Assembly (NCBI RefSeq): GCF_003385215.1
Contig: NZ_PQHW01000063.1
Location: 1 to 39,734, forward strand
Direction of reading: 5' to 3'
Source of the DNA: Amycolatopsis thermalba
GTDB lineage: Bacteria > Actinomycetota > Actinomycetes > Mycobacteriales > Pseudonocardiaceae
DNA length: 39,734 nucleotides
Below are positions 1 through 9,000 of the stretch, in pieces (position 1 is the stretch's first letter; every line of letters starts with the position of its first letter). The notes under the pieces were generated by a model. The model had not been told where the DNA came from. It did not search any database and saw only the letters and a program-made list of their open reading frames with translations. A program made the translations under genes and the position numbers.

Positions 1-17
1 ACGCCACCCCCACCACC

Positions 18-422
18 TCAGCCGCTCGTGTCCGTCACCGCCAGCCGCTGCGCCAGGCGCGCGATCCCGTCCCGGATCATGCCGCCGTAACCGTCGTCCG
101 CCAGCGTGCCGATCTCCGCCTGCGCCTCGGCCAGGTGCTCGCGCGCCCGCCGCACATCACCCAGCCGGCGATACACGTCACCCAGGTTCAGGTGCAGCGA
201 CGGGAAGAACCCCCGCACCTCCGCGGGATCGGCGGCCCGCGCCACCTCCAGCGCGCGGAGGTCCCACCGCAACTCCTCCTCCGGCGAGTCCTGCCGGTCG
301 GCCAGGAAGTGCGCCGCCGCGCAGCGGTCGACCGCCGGCCCCTCCTCCCACAACCGCAACAGGATCCGCCGCGCCTCGGCCGGTTCCGCCGTCATCGCCC
401 GGGCCAGCTCTTCTCTCGACAT
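18..422 (-). CDS. TPR-like helical protein, function unknown
   Basis: A 134-residue acidic, Ala/Arg/Glu-rich protein with an ATG start at 422. The middle (about residues 40-125) reads as paired amphipathic helices of tetratricopeptide type: the segments around LHLNLGDVYRRLGD and ARAREHLAEAQ-like helices have the Leu/Gly/Tyr/Ala spacing of a TPR motif. No signal peptide, membrane segment or catalytic motif is visible. Such short TPR proteins are common in actinomycetes and are usually annotated as hypothetical tetratricopeptide proteins; a role in protein-protein contact is inference from the fold only. It is divergent from the membrane protein starting at 502, leaving about 80 bp for both promoters. 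Downstream neighbours lie outside the window, so its operon context cannot be judged. Confidence 0.7.
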   Translation of the reverse strand: MSREELARAMTAEPAEARRILLRLWEEGPAVDRCAAAHFLADRQDSPEEELRWDLRALEVARAADPAEVRGFFPSLHLNLGDVYRRLGDVRRAREHLAEAQAEIGTLADDGYGGMIRDGIARLAQRLAVTDTSG

Positions 423-501
423 ACGCCCACGTTGCCCCTTCGACCGGCTCGAAGGTCAAGCCGTCGCTACCCTGGAGCACACGAACGACGCTGGGGGCGC
501 C

Positions 502-1101
502 ATGGGGGTACGTCACTACCTGCGGAACGAGCGCCGCACGTTCGCAGCCATCGGGCTCGCGCTGCGCGGCAGGAAAGCGCTTGCGGCCGACGCCGACGCG
601 ATGCCCTATTCGCGGGCACAGCGCCCGCTGCTGATCGTGTTCGCCGTCCTGACCGTGGCCGAGGGCCTGCTGTTCGTGCTCGTCGGCTTCGGGGTCGCGG
701 TGCACCTCGTCCTCGCCGTCGTCGAGGTGTACTCGTTGCTCCTCCTGCTGGGTCTGCTGTGCTCGATGACCTGCTACCCGCACAGCGCCTCACCCGAGGA
801 AGTCCGGGTCCGGTACGGCGCCTACGTGGACGTCCCGATCCCCGCGGACGCCATCGCCGCGGCGCGTATCCGGCGCGAAGACCACTCCGGCAAGCCGATG
901 ATCCACCTCGCCGGCGACATCTTCACCCTCGCGCTGTCCTGGCAGACGAACGTGGTGCTCGAACTCCACCACCCGGTGACCGTCACGCGTCCCCTCGGCC
1001 GGACCGGTGAGGCGCGCACGATCCGGTTCTACGCCGACGACCCGGACGCCGCGGTCCGCGCGAGCACCACCGCGCTGGCGGACCGCCCGCGCCGCGGTTG
1101 A
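502..1101 (+). CDS. Small membrane protein with two transmembrane helices, hypothetical
   Basis: A 199-residue protein read from the ATG at 502; the frame is open further upstream, but that part overlaps the divergent TPR gene and has the look of antisense sequence. The N-terminal 30 residues are basic. Two hydrophobic segments (about residues 45-65 and 68-90, rich in Leu/Val) predict a helical hairpin in the membrane, followed by a soluble C-terminal half of about 100 residues containing beta-strand-like stretches (VELHHPVTVTR region). The C-terminal part resembles a PH-like lipid or protein binding domain, but I cannot place it in a named family. It converges on the siderophore permease gene, with stop codons only 7 bp apart, so it is not part of that operon and it occupies the place where the missing transporter ATPase might be expected. 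Confidence 0.75.
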   Translation: MGVRHYLRNERRTFAAIGLALRGRKALAADADAMPYSRAQRPLLIVFAVLTVAEGLLFVLVGFGVAVHLVLAVVEVYSLLLLLGLLCSMTCYPHSASPEEVRVRYGAYVDVPIPADAIAAARIRREDHSGKPMIHLAGDIFTLALSWQTNVVLELHHPVTVTRPLGRTGEARTIRFYADDPDAAVRASTTALADRPRRG

Positions 1102-1108
1102 CGGCGGG

Positions 1109-2131
1109 TCACGAGCGCGCTCCGCGGTTCCCGGTGGCCAGCAGCCACAGCAGGTACGGCGCCCCGACCGCCCCGGTGACGACCCCCACCGGCAGCTGGT
1201 GCGCGCCGCTGAGCAGGTGCTGCGCGGCGAAGTCCGCGACGAGCGTGACCAGCGCACCGACCAGCGCGGACGGGACCAGCCCCGGTCGCCCGGTGCGCAG
1301 GACGCGCGTCGCGATCGGCCCGGACAGGAACGCCACGAACGCGATCGGCCCGCCGACCGACGTCGCCACCCCGCACAGCGCGGCGGCCAGCGCCAGCAAC
1401 CCGAGCCGCACCCGGTCCACGCGCACGCCCAGTCCCTTGGCGGCGTCGTCGCCGAGCTGCAGCACCGCCAGCGCGCGCCCGAGCAGCAACGCGGCCGGCA
1501 CGAGCACGACCAGGAACACCGCCGCCATCCGGACCTCGCCCCAGCCGACGCGGCCGAAGCTGCCGGTGATCCACACCAGCGCCTGCGCGGCGATCCGCAC
1601 GTCCGCGCGGGTCAGGAAGTAGGACATGGCGCTCGCGGCCAGCGCGGCGACCCCGATGCCGACCAGCACGAGCCGGTGCCCGGTGACGCCGCGCCGCCAG
1701 GCCAGCACGTAGATCAGCACCGACGTGAGGAGACCGCCGGTGAGCGCGGCGGCGGGCACGACCAGCCCGGACACGCCGAAGGTGATCAGGCACAGCACCG
1801 CGGCCAGCGACGAGCCCGCGGTCACGCCGATGACGTCCGGGCTGGCGAGCGGATTGCGCAGGAGCCGCTGGAACAGGGCGCCGGACAGGCCGAACGCGAA
1901 CCCGGCCAGCAGCCCGGCGAGCGCGCGGGGCAGCCGCAGCCGCAGCACGATGTAGTCGTCCCGGACCGTGCCGCCGCCGAACAGCGTGCGCACCACGTCG
2001 GGCAGCGCGATCGGGAAGTCCCCGATGGACAGTGCGAGCAGGAAGACCGCGAGCACCGCCACGGCCAGCGCGGCGGTGACGATCGCGGTGCGGCGCGCCG
2101 TGCGGCGGTGGACCGCCAGGACCGTGCTCAT
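1109..2131 (-). CDS. FecCD-family iron-siderophore ABC transporter permease (second permease)
   Basis: A 340-residue polytopic membrane protein of the FecCD family, which forms the inner-membrane channel of ferric-siderophore and cobalamin importers. I take the ATG at 2131 (MSTVLAVHRR); the open frame continues upstream but only as a shadow of the other permease. About eight to ten hydrophobic segments are visible, with the family's Gly-rich cytoplasmic loop before the NPLASPDVIGVT motif (about residues 85-97) and the conserved GPIAFVAFLSG-like segment near residue 260. It begins with a 4-bp ATGA overlap with the upstream permease gene, implying translational coupling, and the two would form a heterodimer like FepD/FepG. 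Substrate specificity cannot be read from the sequence. No ATP-binding subunit follows; the neighbour is on the opposite strand. Confidence 0.93.
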   Translation of the reverse strand: MSTVLAVHRRTARRTAIVTAALAVAVLAVFLLALSIGDFPIALPDVVRTLFGGGTVRDDYIVLRLRLPRALAGLLAGFAFGLSGALFQRLLRNPLASPDVIGVTAGSSLAAVLCLITFGVSGLVVPAAALTGGLLTSVLIYVLAWRRGVTGHRLVLVGIGVAALAASAMSYFLTRADVRIAAQALVWITGSFGRVGWGEVRMAAVFLVVLVPAALLLGRALAVLQLGDDAAKGLGVRVDRVRLGLLALAAALCGVATSVGGPIAFVAFLSGPIATRVLRTGRPGLVPSALVGALVTLVADFAAQHLLSGAHQLPVGVVTGAVGAPYLLWLLATGNRGARS

Positions 2132-3159
2132 CCGCGCACCCGCTTCCGGCGCACCAGCGCGATGAACACGGGCGCGCCGATCGCGGCCGTCACGATGCCG
2201 ACCTGCAGCTCGCCGGGCTGCGCGAGCACCCTCCCGAGGATGTCGGCGGTCAGCAGCACCAGCGGCGCCAGCACCATCGAGTACGGCAGCAGCCACCGGT
2301 GGTCCGGACCGGTGATCAGCCGCGCGGCGTGCGGCACCATCAGGCCGACGAAGGCGATCGGGCCGGCCATCGCGGTCGCCGTGCCGCACAGGATCACCAC
2401 GGCCAGCGCACACAGCGCCCGGCCGGCGTTGACGTTCACCCCGAGCCCGCGGGCCACGTCGTCGCCCATCGCCAGGCCGTTGAGGGCGCGCGCGGCGGCC
2501 AGGGGCATCACGAAGCCCACGACCAGGAACGGCAGCGCCTGCGTGACCACCGCGGAGTCGCGGCCGGCCAGCGAGCCGACCTGCCAGAACCGGAACTGCT
2601 CGTAGGTGGCGTTGTCGGTGACCAGGATGCCGGTGGTCAGCGACCGGAACGCGGCCTCGCACGCGGCGCCGGTGAGCGCGATCTTCAGCGGGGTGACGCG
2701 GTCGCGGCCGAGCGAGCCGATGCCGTAGACGAGGACCGCCGCGAGCGCCGCGCCGAGGAACGCGAACCAGACGTACCCGGTCATCGACTGGATCCCGGCG
2801 AGGCTGATCGCGGCGACCACGCACAGCGACGCCCCCGCGTTGACGCCGAGGATGCCGGGATCGGCGAGCGGGTTGCGGGTGACGCCCTGGATGATCGCCC
2901 CGGCCAGGCCGAGCGCGGCGCCGGCCAGCACCCCGATCAGGGTCCGCGGGATCCGGATCTGCCACACGATCAGGTGGTCCGGGTTCGCCGGATCGTGGTG
3001 CAGCAGGGCGTCGGCGACGACCGACGGCGGGAGCCCCTTGGCCCCCACCGCGACGCTGGCCACCACGGCCAGCCCCAGCGCCACCAGGCCCAGGATCAGG
3101 CCCAGGCCGAGCGGGGCCCGGCGGCGCTGGGGGAGTCCGGTCGTGGGTTCGCGGAGCAC
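2128..3159 (-). CDS. FecCD-family iron-siderophore ABC transporter permease (first permease)
   Basis: A 343-residue FecCD permease with a hydrophobic N-terminal helix (about residues 18-40), the typical NPLADPGILGVNAGAS motif (about residues 92-107) and the GPIAFVGLMVPHAARL motif (about 265-280) that faces the ATPase subunit in characterised family members. It lies between the binding lipoprotein gene (5-bp gap) and the second permease (4-bp overlap), so the three are one transcription unit reading from the iron box at 4,192-4,210. It is expected to act in the cytoplasmic membrane as half of the translocation channel for a ferric siderophore. The length and motifs are normal for the family, and nothing suggests inactivation. 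The siderophore transported is unknown. Confidence 0.94.
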   Translation of the reverse strand: MLREPTTGLPQRRRAPLGLGLILGLVALGLAVVASVAVGAKGLPPSVVADALLHHDPANPDHLIVWQIRIPRTLIGVLAGAALGLAGAIIQGVTRNPLADPGILGVNAGASLCVVAAISLAGIQSMTGYVWFAFLGAALAAVLVYGIGSLGRDRVTPLKIALTGAACEAAFRSLTTGILVTDNATYEQFRFWQVGSLAGRDSAVVTQALPFLVVGFVMPLAAARALNGLAMGDDVARGLGVNVNAGRALCALAVVILCGTATAMAGPIAFVGLMVPHAARLITGPDHRWLLPYSMVLAPLVLLTADILGRVLAQPGELQVGIVTAAIGAPVFIALVRRKRVRG

Positions 3160-3164
3160 CTCGC

Positions 3165-4175
3165 TCAGCGTGCCATCGCCTCGGTGATCATCGGCACCAC
3201 CTTGTCGATCGCGTAGCTCAGGCCCAGCGGGGTGGCGCTGGCGAAGGCCTGCGAGATCGTCTGGTCGGACAGCACGACCACGTGCCCGGCCTTGACCGAC
3301 GGCACCGCCTGGAACAGCGGGTCGCTGCCGATCTGGCTCGCGTCGATGCCGATCGGCGACATGACGGTGAGGTCAGCGTCGAACAGGTCCATCCGCTCCG
3401 GGGAGACGGTGATGTAGAAGTCCTTCCCGGCCAGCGCCTGCACCCGCGGGGACTGCGTGAAGCCGAGGCGCTCCAGGAACTCGACGCGGGCGCCGCCGTT
3501 GACGTAGGCGCCGTAGGAGGTGGCCATCTTCGCGCCGACCGCGACGGTCTTGCCCTTGAACTCGGGGTGCGCGTCGGCCGCTTGGGCGAACTTGGCGTCC
3601 AGGTCGCCCTTCACCTGCTCGGCCTGGGCGGTCCGGCCGAGCGCCTTGCCGATCATGTCGAGCTGCTGCTGCCAGGTGGTCGCGTAGGCCTCGCCGCCGG
3701 CCGGGATGCCCAGGACGGGGACGCCGAGGGCGGCCAGCTGGTCGTAACGGGCCCGGTCGCCGCTGGCGCGGGTGTCCAGGATCAGGTCCGGGTTCAGCGC
3801 GGCGACCTGCTCGGCGCTGACCTCCATCGTGCCGAGCATCGTGGGCGCGGTCGTGTAGCGCTTGTCCTGCGGCATCCACGGCGCGACGCCGTCGCCGCCG
3901 ATCGGCAGCCAGTCCGCGGCGCCCACCGGCTGCACCCCGAGGGTCAGCGCGACCTCCGCATCACCCCATCCGAGCGCGACGACCCGCTGCGGCTGCCGGT
4001 CGATCGTGACGTCACCGAACGCGGTCGGGATGGTGACCGGGAACTGGCCGGTGGCCGGGGTCGCCGGCTCGGCCGGGCCCTGCTCCGCGGGCGAGCCGCA
4101 ACCCGCGAGCACGAGGACCGCGCCCAGGAGGAGAGCCAGGAGGGAACCGCGCGCACGCGGCCGTGGGAAACGCAT
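3165..4175 (-). CDS. Iron-siderophore ABC transporter substrate-binding lipoprotein
   Basis: A 336-residue periplasmic-binding-protein-type lipoprotein (class III, FepB/FhuD-like fold). The N-terminus has basic residues, a hydrophobic stretch and the lipobox LVLAGC, so Cys26 should be lipidated after cleavage and anchor the protein to the outer face of the membrane. After an Ala/Pro linker come the family hallmarks: an FGDVTIDRQPQRVVALGWGD-like N-terminal lobe, a long connecting helix (about residues 200-220) and a C-terminal lobe. It would capture a ferric siderophore and hand it to the two FecCD permeases encoded immediately downstream. It is the first gene of the operon, and a near-consensus iron-dependent repressor site lies 17 bp upstream of its ATG, so induction under iron starvation is expected. 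Confidence 0.94.
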   Translation of the reverse strand: MRFPRPRARGSLLALLLGAVLVLAGCGSPAEQGPAEPATPATGQFPVTIPTAFGDVTIDRQPQRVVALGWGDAEVALTLGVQPVGAADWLPIGGDGVAPWMPQDKRYTTAPTMLGTMEVSAEQVAALNPDLILDTRASGDRARYDQLAALGVPVLGIPAGGEAYATTWQQQLDMIGKALGRTAQAEQVKGDLDAKFAQAADAHPEFKGKTVAVGAKMATSYGAYVNGGARVEFLERLGFTQSPRVQALAGKDFYITVSPERMDLFDADLTVMSPIGIDASQIGSDPLFQAVPSVKAGHVVVLSDQTISQAFASATPLGLSYAIDKVVPMITEAMAR

Positions 4176-4191
4176 GGGAAACCTCTCGGGA

Positions 4192-4210
4192 TTAGGTAAG
4201 CCGATCCTAA
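4192..4210 (-). promoter_or_regulatory. IdeR/DmdR-type iron box upstream of the siderophore uptake operon
   Basis: The 19-bp sequence TTAGGTAAGCCGATCCTAA closely follows the known actinobacterial iron-box consensus (TTAGGTTAGGCTAACCTAA, bound by the Fe2+-dependent DtxR-family repressors IdeR/DmdR). The outer TTAGG/CCTAA half-sites are intact. It lies 17-35 bp upstream of the binding-protein start codon, where a bound repressor would block the promoter or initial transcription. The regulator itself is not in the window. Confidence 0.85.
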
Positions 4211-4351
4211 ATCAATGCCGGGGTGCGCGGTCCAGATGGCCGTGATCACAGGCGGGGGTGGCGCTTCCGGCTCGCAGGGTGTGCCATGGACTGGCCGTGG
4301 TTTCGGCGAGCGGGACGGCCGCTCGCAGCGCTTTGAGCAGACAGGGCGTAG

Positions 4352-4768
4352 GTGAGCGGGATGGACGACGCACCGGCGAGGGGCGAGTCCGTGCTCGACC
4401 TGCCGGACCCGGTGCCGCCGCTGGTGCGGGTGCGCCGGTGGATCGCGGCCGAGCTGGCCGACCTGGGGGACGACCGGGTGGCCGCGGTGCAGCTGGTGGC
4501 GACCGAGCTGCTCACGAACGCCTACGACCACGGCGGCGGGCACGGCCGGATCCGCCTGTCCCGCAGCGGCAACCGAATCCTGGTGGAGGTCGACGACGGG
4601 TCCCCGGACCCCCCGCTGCTGGGCGACGGGAACCCGAAGTCGCCACGCGGACGGGGCCTGGTGCTGGCAGACAGGCTGTCGGCCGCGTGGGGACACCGGC
4701 TGAGGGCGGACGGCGGAAAGGCGGTGTGGGCGGTGATCGACGGTTCAGCCGCCACCGGCGCCGGTTGA
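4352..4768 (+). CDS. ATP-binding protein of the anti-sigma / HATPase_c_2 type
   Basis: A 138-residue single-domain GHKL ATPase like the RsbW/SpoIIAB-type anti-sigma kinases that are very abundant in actinomycetes. The N-box reads ELLTNAYDHG (about residues 52-61), followed by VEVDDGSPDPP as the G1 box (D..G) and a Gly-rich GRGLVLADRLS segment as the G2 box. There is no sensor, membrane segment or histidine phosphoacceptor domain, so it should act alone in the cytoplasm, probably by binding or phosphorylating an anti-anti-sigma or similar partner; that partner is not encoded nearby. The start is uncertain: GTG at 4352 or ATG at 4361 (three codons later). It is divergent from the iron uptake operon, sharing an intergenic region of about 175 bp. 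Confidence 0.82.
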   Translation: MSGMDDAPARGESVLDLPDPVPPLVRVRRWIAAELADLGDDRVAAVQLVATELLTNAYDHGGGHGRIRLSRSGNRILVEVDDGSPDPPLLGDGNPKSPRGRGLVLADRLSAAWGHRLRADGGKAVWAVIDGSAATGAG

Positions 4769-4871
4769 GCAAGTGCGGCGACCGGGTACCGCGCACCGTG
4801 ACAGGGCCAGCACGATCAGCGCCGCCCTGCTCCCCGTGGGCTGCCTCGGCCTGGCACGTCGCGGTCCACTG

Positions 4872-5515
4872 CGGACGCACCCTGCGGCGCCTCCGCGGTG
4901 ACGTGTGCGACGACCCCGGACCAGGACGGCGTGCGGCACGGGCCGGTGGCGCTGACGATGGTGATCATGGTGGCGTCTCGTGCCGTTCGGGCTGGCCCTG
5001 AGCGGTCGGGCTGCGGATGATTGACCGACCCCCCGGCAGCGCGGTGGCGCGGGCCCTGCCGTTCTGGTTCAGCCGGGAGATCGGCACGTACGCGATCGAG
5101 GGCGTGGACAGCGGCTGCCTGGTGCGCGGAGTGCTGCACGGCGTGGCATGCACGGCGGTGCTGCTGGCCGCGGTAGCGGTGGCGTCGTCGGTGCGCCTGC
5201 GGCAGCGGACGCACCTGAAGTTCCTCGGGCCTCGCTGACGCGGGGGCGCCGCGGGGCCGCCGGCACGGCAGCATCCCCGCCATGGCGGCGGACGCACCTC
5301 CAGGTCGTCGTCTCACTGAGGTGAGGGCGCCGCGTGGCGCGCGGCGGTGCTCCTGGCCGCAATCGCCGCGGCCTCGAGGCTGCAGCAGCGGACGCACCCG
5401 GAGTTCCTCGGCCCCCTGACGCGGAGTTGCCGCGGGCGTGCGCCGCGATGCCCGGCACGGCAACATCCCCGCCGTGGCAACGGACGCACCGCCAGGCCGC
5501 CGCGCCCCGCTGACG
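4872..5515. repeat. Five-copy composite motif CGGACGCACC - 17 to 20 nt - TGACG
   Basis: The exact 10-mer CGGACGCACC occurs at 4872, 5206, 5289, 5389 and 5481. In four of the five cases TGACG follows after 17-20 bases (at 5289 the second half is TGAGG). Four copies lie within the tandem duplication, but the one at 4872 is outside it. Spacing between copies is irregular (334, 83, 100, 92 bp), so this is not a CRISPR array. Its role is unknown; a repeated protein-binding site upstream of the secreted-enzyme cluster is one possibility. Confidence 0.6.
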
Positions 5516-5523
5516 CCAGGTCA
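5153..5523. repeat. Imperfect tandem duplication of a ~185-bp unit
   Basis: The segment 5153-5341 is repeated imperfectly at 5342-5523. Both copies begin with GGCGGTGCT(G/C)CTGGCCGC, contain a CAGCGGACGCACC block followed by an AGTTCCTCGG block, then a GCACGGCA(G/A)CATCCCCGCC block and a second CGGACGCACC. Substitutions and small indels are spread throughout and reading frame is not preserved between copies, which argues against a coding repeat. No transposase or terminal inverted repeats were seen. Confidence 0.7.
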
Positions 5524-5684
5524 CCCCACCGGAACTCCCTTCGAAAGTTGTGGTCCGAACGGAGTCACTTCTTCCTGTTTGCGACCTTCCAGTGGCCAGT
5601 TCGCGACAGACATCTTCCTACCGTGCGCAGAAGTGGTTAGTTTCCCAGAGCATCAGTAGCCCGCTGCTGGGAGGGCAGAGATCA

Positions 5685-5741
5685 ATGTCGATCCGATCCC
5701 GTTTCACGCTGCCGGCCGGTCTCCGGGCGGGCGTGAAGTGA
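5685..5741 (+). CDS. 18-codon leader peptide coupled to the HTH regulator
   Basis: A short open frame encoding MSIRSRFTLPAGLRAGVK, with a strong GGGAGGG ribosome-binding site 9 bases ahead of its ATG. Its TGA stop overlaps the GTG start of the HTH regulator in a GTGA arrangement. The regulator's own start has only a weak Shine-Dalgarno sequence, so translation of this basic peptide probably delivers ribosomes to the regulator by termination-reinitiation. The peptide contains no obvious attenuation codons run. It is too short for family assignment; the reading is based on the RBS, the start and the overlap. Confidence 0.5.
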   Translation: MSIRSRFTLPAGLRAGVK

Positions 5742-5962
5742 CCGCCACGCTCGACCAACCCCTCAGAGCCGCCCTGCTCACCGCCGAAGAGCTGGCGGTC
5801 CTCGCGCTGCTCGCCGACGGCCTGCCCGTCGACGCGGTCGCGCGGCGGCTCAACCTGTCCAAACGCACGGTGCAGCGCCGGATCCGGCGCATCTGCGACC
5901 GGCTGGACGTGCACGCCCCGATCCAGGCCGTGGTCTGGGCCGCGCGGCGCAAGCTCATCTGA
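5738..5962 (+). CDS. Stand-alone LuxR/GerE-type helix-turn-helix protein
   Basis: A 74-residue protein that consists almost only of a LuxR C-terminal (GerE-like) DNA-binding domain. Residues about 15-70 hold the four-helix pattern: LTAEELAVLALLADG, VDAVARRLNLS as the scaffold helix, KRTVQRRIRRICDRL as the recognition helix and a closing IQAVVWAARR helix. There is no receiver, PAS or ligand-binding domain, so activity is probably set by abundance or a partner. It starts at GTG 5738, overlapping the stop of an 18-codon leader. It is 51 bp upstream of the large secreted dehydrogenase gene on the same strand, suggesting it governs that cluster. A clear paralogue (13,243-13,497) sits on the far side of the cluster; both end in IQAVVWA(A/V)RR. 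Confidence 0.8.
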   Translation: MTATLDQPLRAALLTAEELAVLALLADGLPVDAVARRLNLSKRTVQRRIRRICDRLDVHAPIQAVVWAARRKLI

Positions 5963-6013
5963 ACCCGAGCGGGAGAACCCCGCGCAGCCCAGGAAATCCG
6001 AGCGAGGGATGGT

Positions 6014-9000
6014 ATGCGCCACCGACGTGTCCTCGAACCGAACCGATCAAGACGCCGGTTCCGCCGGGTACTGGCCCAGTTGTGCGGGCTGGTCCTGCTC
6101 ACCGCCGTGCCCGTGCTGCCCGCACTCGCGGCACCGGCACCCCCACCACAGCAACCACCAGCCGCCGCGCCCGAACCCGTCCGGGTCCTGGTCTTCCACG
6201 GCCCCTCCGACCGCCAGGCCGACCCCGTCAACACGGCCGCCGCGGCCATCCAGGAACTCGGCCGCACCGGCGGCTTCCAGGCCGACGTCGCCGCCGACCC
6301 GGCCGCCTTCACCCCGGCCAACCTCGCCCGCTACCGCGGCGTCGTGTTCCTCTCCGCGAACTCGGTCACGCTCAGCGCCGCGCAGGAGGACGCGCTCAAG
6401 GCGTTCGTCGCCGCGGGCAACGGGTTCGTCGGCGTCCACGACGCCGCTCGCGCGCAGTCCACATCGGACTGGTTCACCGGCCTGATCGGCACCCGGCCCA
6501 CCACCAGCCCGGACACCGTGCAGCAGGCCGTCGTCGACGTGACCGACCGCCAGCACCCGGCCAACGCCGGCCTGCCGCTGAACTGGACCCGCTCCGACCA
6601 GTGGCTGAACTGGAGCCCGAACCCGGTCGGCCAGGTGCACACGATCGCGCAGGTCGAGGAGTGGAAGTACCAGCCGGGGCAGGGCGCCAACGGCGCGTTC
6701 CACCCGGTGTCCTGGTGCCGCGACTACTCCGGCGGCCGCTCCTTCTACACCGGCATGGGCCGCACCGTCGAGAGCTACACCACCGACCAGCTCTTCCGCG
6801 GCCACCTGCTCGGCGCGATCCGCTGGACCACCGGCATGGTGCGCGGCGACTGCAAGGCCACGATCGCCTCGAACTACACCGTCGAGCGGCTCACCAAGCA
6901 GAACGCGCCCGGCCAGCTCGACCAGATCGGCGAACCCCACGGCCTGACCATCGCCCCCGACGGCAAGGTGTTCTACATCGGCAAGGCCGCCTGCCCGTCC
7001 GGCCCGATCGTGGACTGGAACGACCCCAACGTGGGCCTGGGCTGCGGCACCATCCACCAGTGGGACCCGAAGACCAAGCAGGTCAAGCTGCTCACCACAC
7101 TGCCCGTGATGGGCAACCGCGGCAGCGGTGACGAACTGGTCAAGAACGAAGAGGGCCTGGTGGGCATGACGCTCGACCCGGACTTCGCGCGCAACGGCTG
7201 GTTCTACGTCTACTGGATGCCGCACTCCTCCATCGACCGGGAGAAGCGGATCGGCCAGCGCACGGTGTCCCGCTTCACCTACGACGCCGCGCGCCAGACC
7301 ATCGACCAGGCCACCCGCAAGGACCTGCTGCACTGGCCGGCGCAGATCCACAGCTGCTGCCACGCCGGTGGCGGCATGGCGTTCGACGACGCCGGCAACC
7401 TCTACATCGGCGTCGGGGACAACAACTCCTCCGGCGGCTCCGACGGCTACTCCGGCAACAACTGGACGGCCGAGTACCAGGGCGTCTCGTTCCAGGACGC
7501 GCGCCGCACGTCGGGCAACACCAACGACCTCAACGGCAAGATCCTGCGCATCCACCCGGAGCCGGACGGCACCTACACGATCCCGCCGGGCAACCTGTTC
7601 ACCGGCACCGAGGAGGGCGGCGGCAAGACCCGCCCGGAGATCTACGTGATGGGCGTGCGCAACATCGCCCGGCTGGCCGTCGACAAGCAGCACGACTGGC
7701 TCACCGCGGGCTGGGTCGGCCCGGACGCCGGCGCGCCGAACCCGGAACTGGGGCCGGCCAAGTACGAGACGGCCACCGTCATCACCTCGGCGGGCAACCA
7801 GGGCTGGCCGTACTGCATGGGCAACCGGCAGCCCTACCGCGACCGCAGCAACACCGACGCCAGCGTGCTCACCGGCTGGTACGACTGCGACAACCTGAAG
7901 AACACCTCGCCGCGCAACACCGGCCTGGTGGACATCCCGCCCGCCCGGGACAACGCGATCTGGTACTCGCCGCAGGGCGGCGGCCCGGTCTACCCGGCGC
8001 GCGCGGACGGCAGCGGCGTCCCGTCCTACGTGCAGTCCGAGGCGACCTACACCGAGCCCTACCTCAAGGGCGGCGGGCAGGCCGTGATGTCCGGTCCGAC
8101 CTACCACCGCGCCGAGGTGAACACCGCCAGCGGTGTCGCGTGGCCGGCGTACTGGGAGGACAAGTGGTTCATCGGTGACGAGTCCAACGGCAACAACCGG
8201 ATCGCGGTGACGCTGGACCCGGCGCGCGTGCCTGCCCAGGGCGCGCCCGCGTTCGCCGAGGACCTGCGGCAGATCATCAAGGGCGGCGGTGGCGACACCG
8301 GCCTGCAGAGCTGGATGGACGCCAAGTTCGGCCCGGACGGCGCGCTGTACCTGCTGGACTACGCGGGCGGCTTCTTCAGCCTCGACCCCAACCAGAAGCT
8401 GCTGCGCATCACCTACCACGGCGGGGCGGCCACCCCGGCTCCCGCGGCCGCCACGGTCGGGACCACCACGCAGGCCGGCCCGATGACCATGGCGTTCACC
8501 GGCGCCAAGGCCGGTGGTGTGGCGTGGCGCTGGGACTTCGGTGACGGCACCACCTCCACCGAGGCCAACCCGAAGCACACCTACCTGCTCGGCGGCACGT
8601 ACTACGCGACGCTGGAGGTCACCTACGCCGACGGGGAGAAGGCCACCGCGAACCTGCCGGTGACCGTCAGCTGCCCGGCGCCCGACGCCCGGCAGAAGGT
8701 GTGGCTGCTGGACAGCGAAACCGCGGTGCCCAACCGCAACATCGGACTCGGCTGCACGATCAACGACCTGGTCGACGACGAGCGGCCGTGGGCGAGCCAC
8801 GACGCGTTCACCGCGTACGTGACCGACGTGGCGGCGAAGCTGCGTGGCTTCGGGCTGCTGTCCGACAAGGAGGCCAACCAGCTGACCCGGGCGGCCTCGG
8901 CGTCCCAGGTCGGCCGGTCCACCGCCTACGAATGGCTCTTCGACGGCACCTCGACGGCCGGCTGGAGCCAGGCGCCGGACGGCCGGTTCGACCTGCAACC

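Larger units (their letters stand above)
4769..5684. other. Gene-poor stretch with repeats
   Basis: No convincing protein-coding gene is seen in these ~900 bp. One short frame at 5017-5238 (73 codons, ATG start, one hydrophobic stretch) could be a remnant or tiny membrane peptide, but its second half lies inside a duplicated repeat and I do not call it a gene. The part from 4,870 to 5,520 holds the repeated motif and the tandem duplication described separately. The last ~160 bp (5,525-5,684) are less GC-rich and should hold the promoter of the HTH regulator gene and its leader. Confidence 0.6.

Noticed and set aside
5017-5238. 73-codon frame with a hydrophobic segment
   Set aside because: Its second half lies in a duplicated non-coding repeat, and the duplicate copy does not keep the frame; no clear ribosome site.
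4872-5515. Possible CRISPR array
   Set aside because: The repeated unit is short, spacing is irregular (83-334 bp), and the spacers are themselves related by duplication; no cas genes are present.
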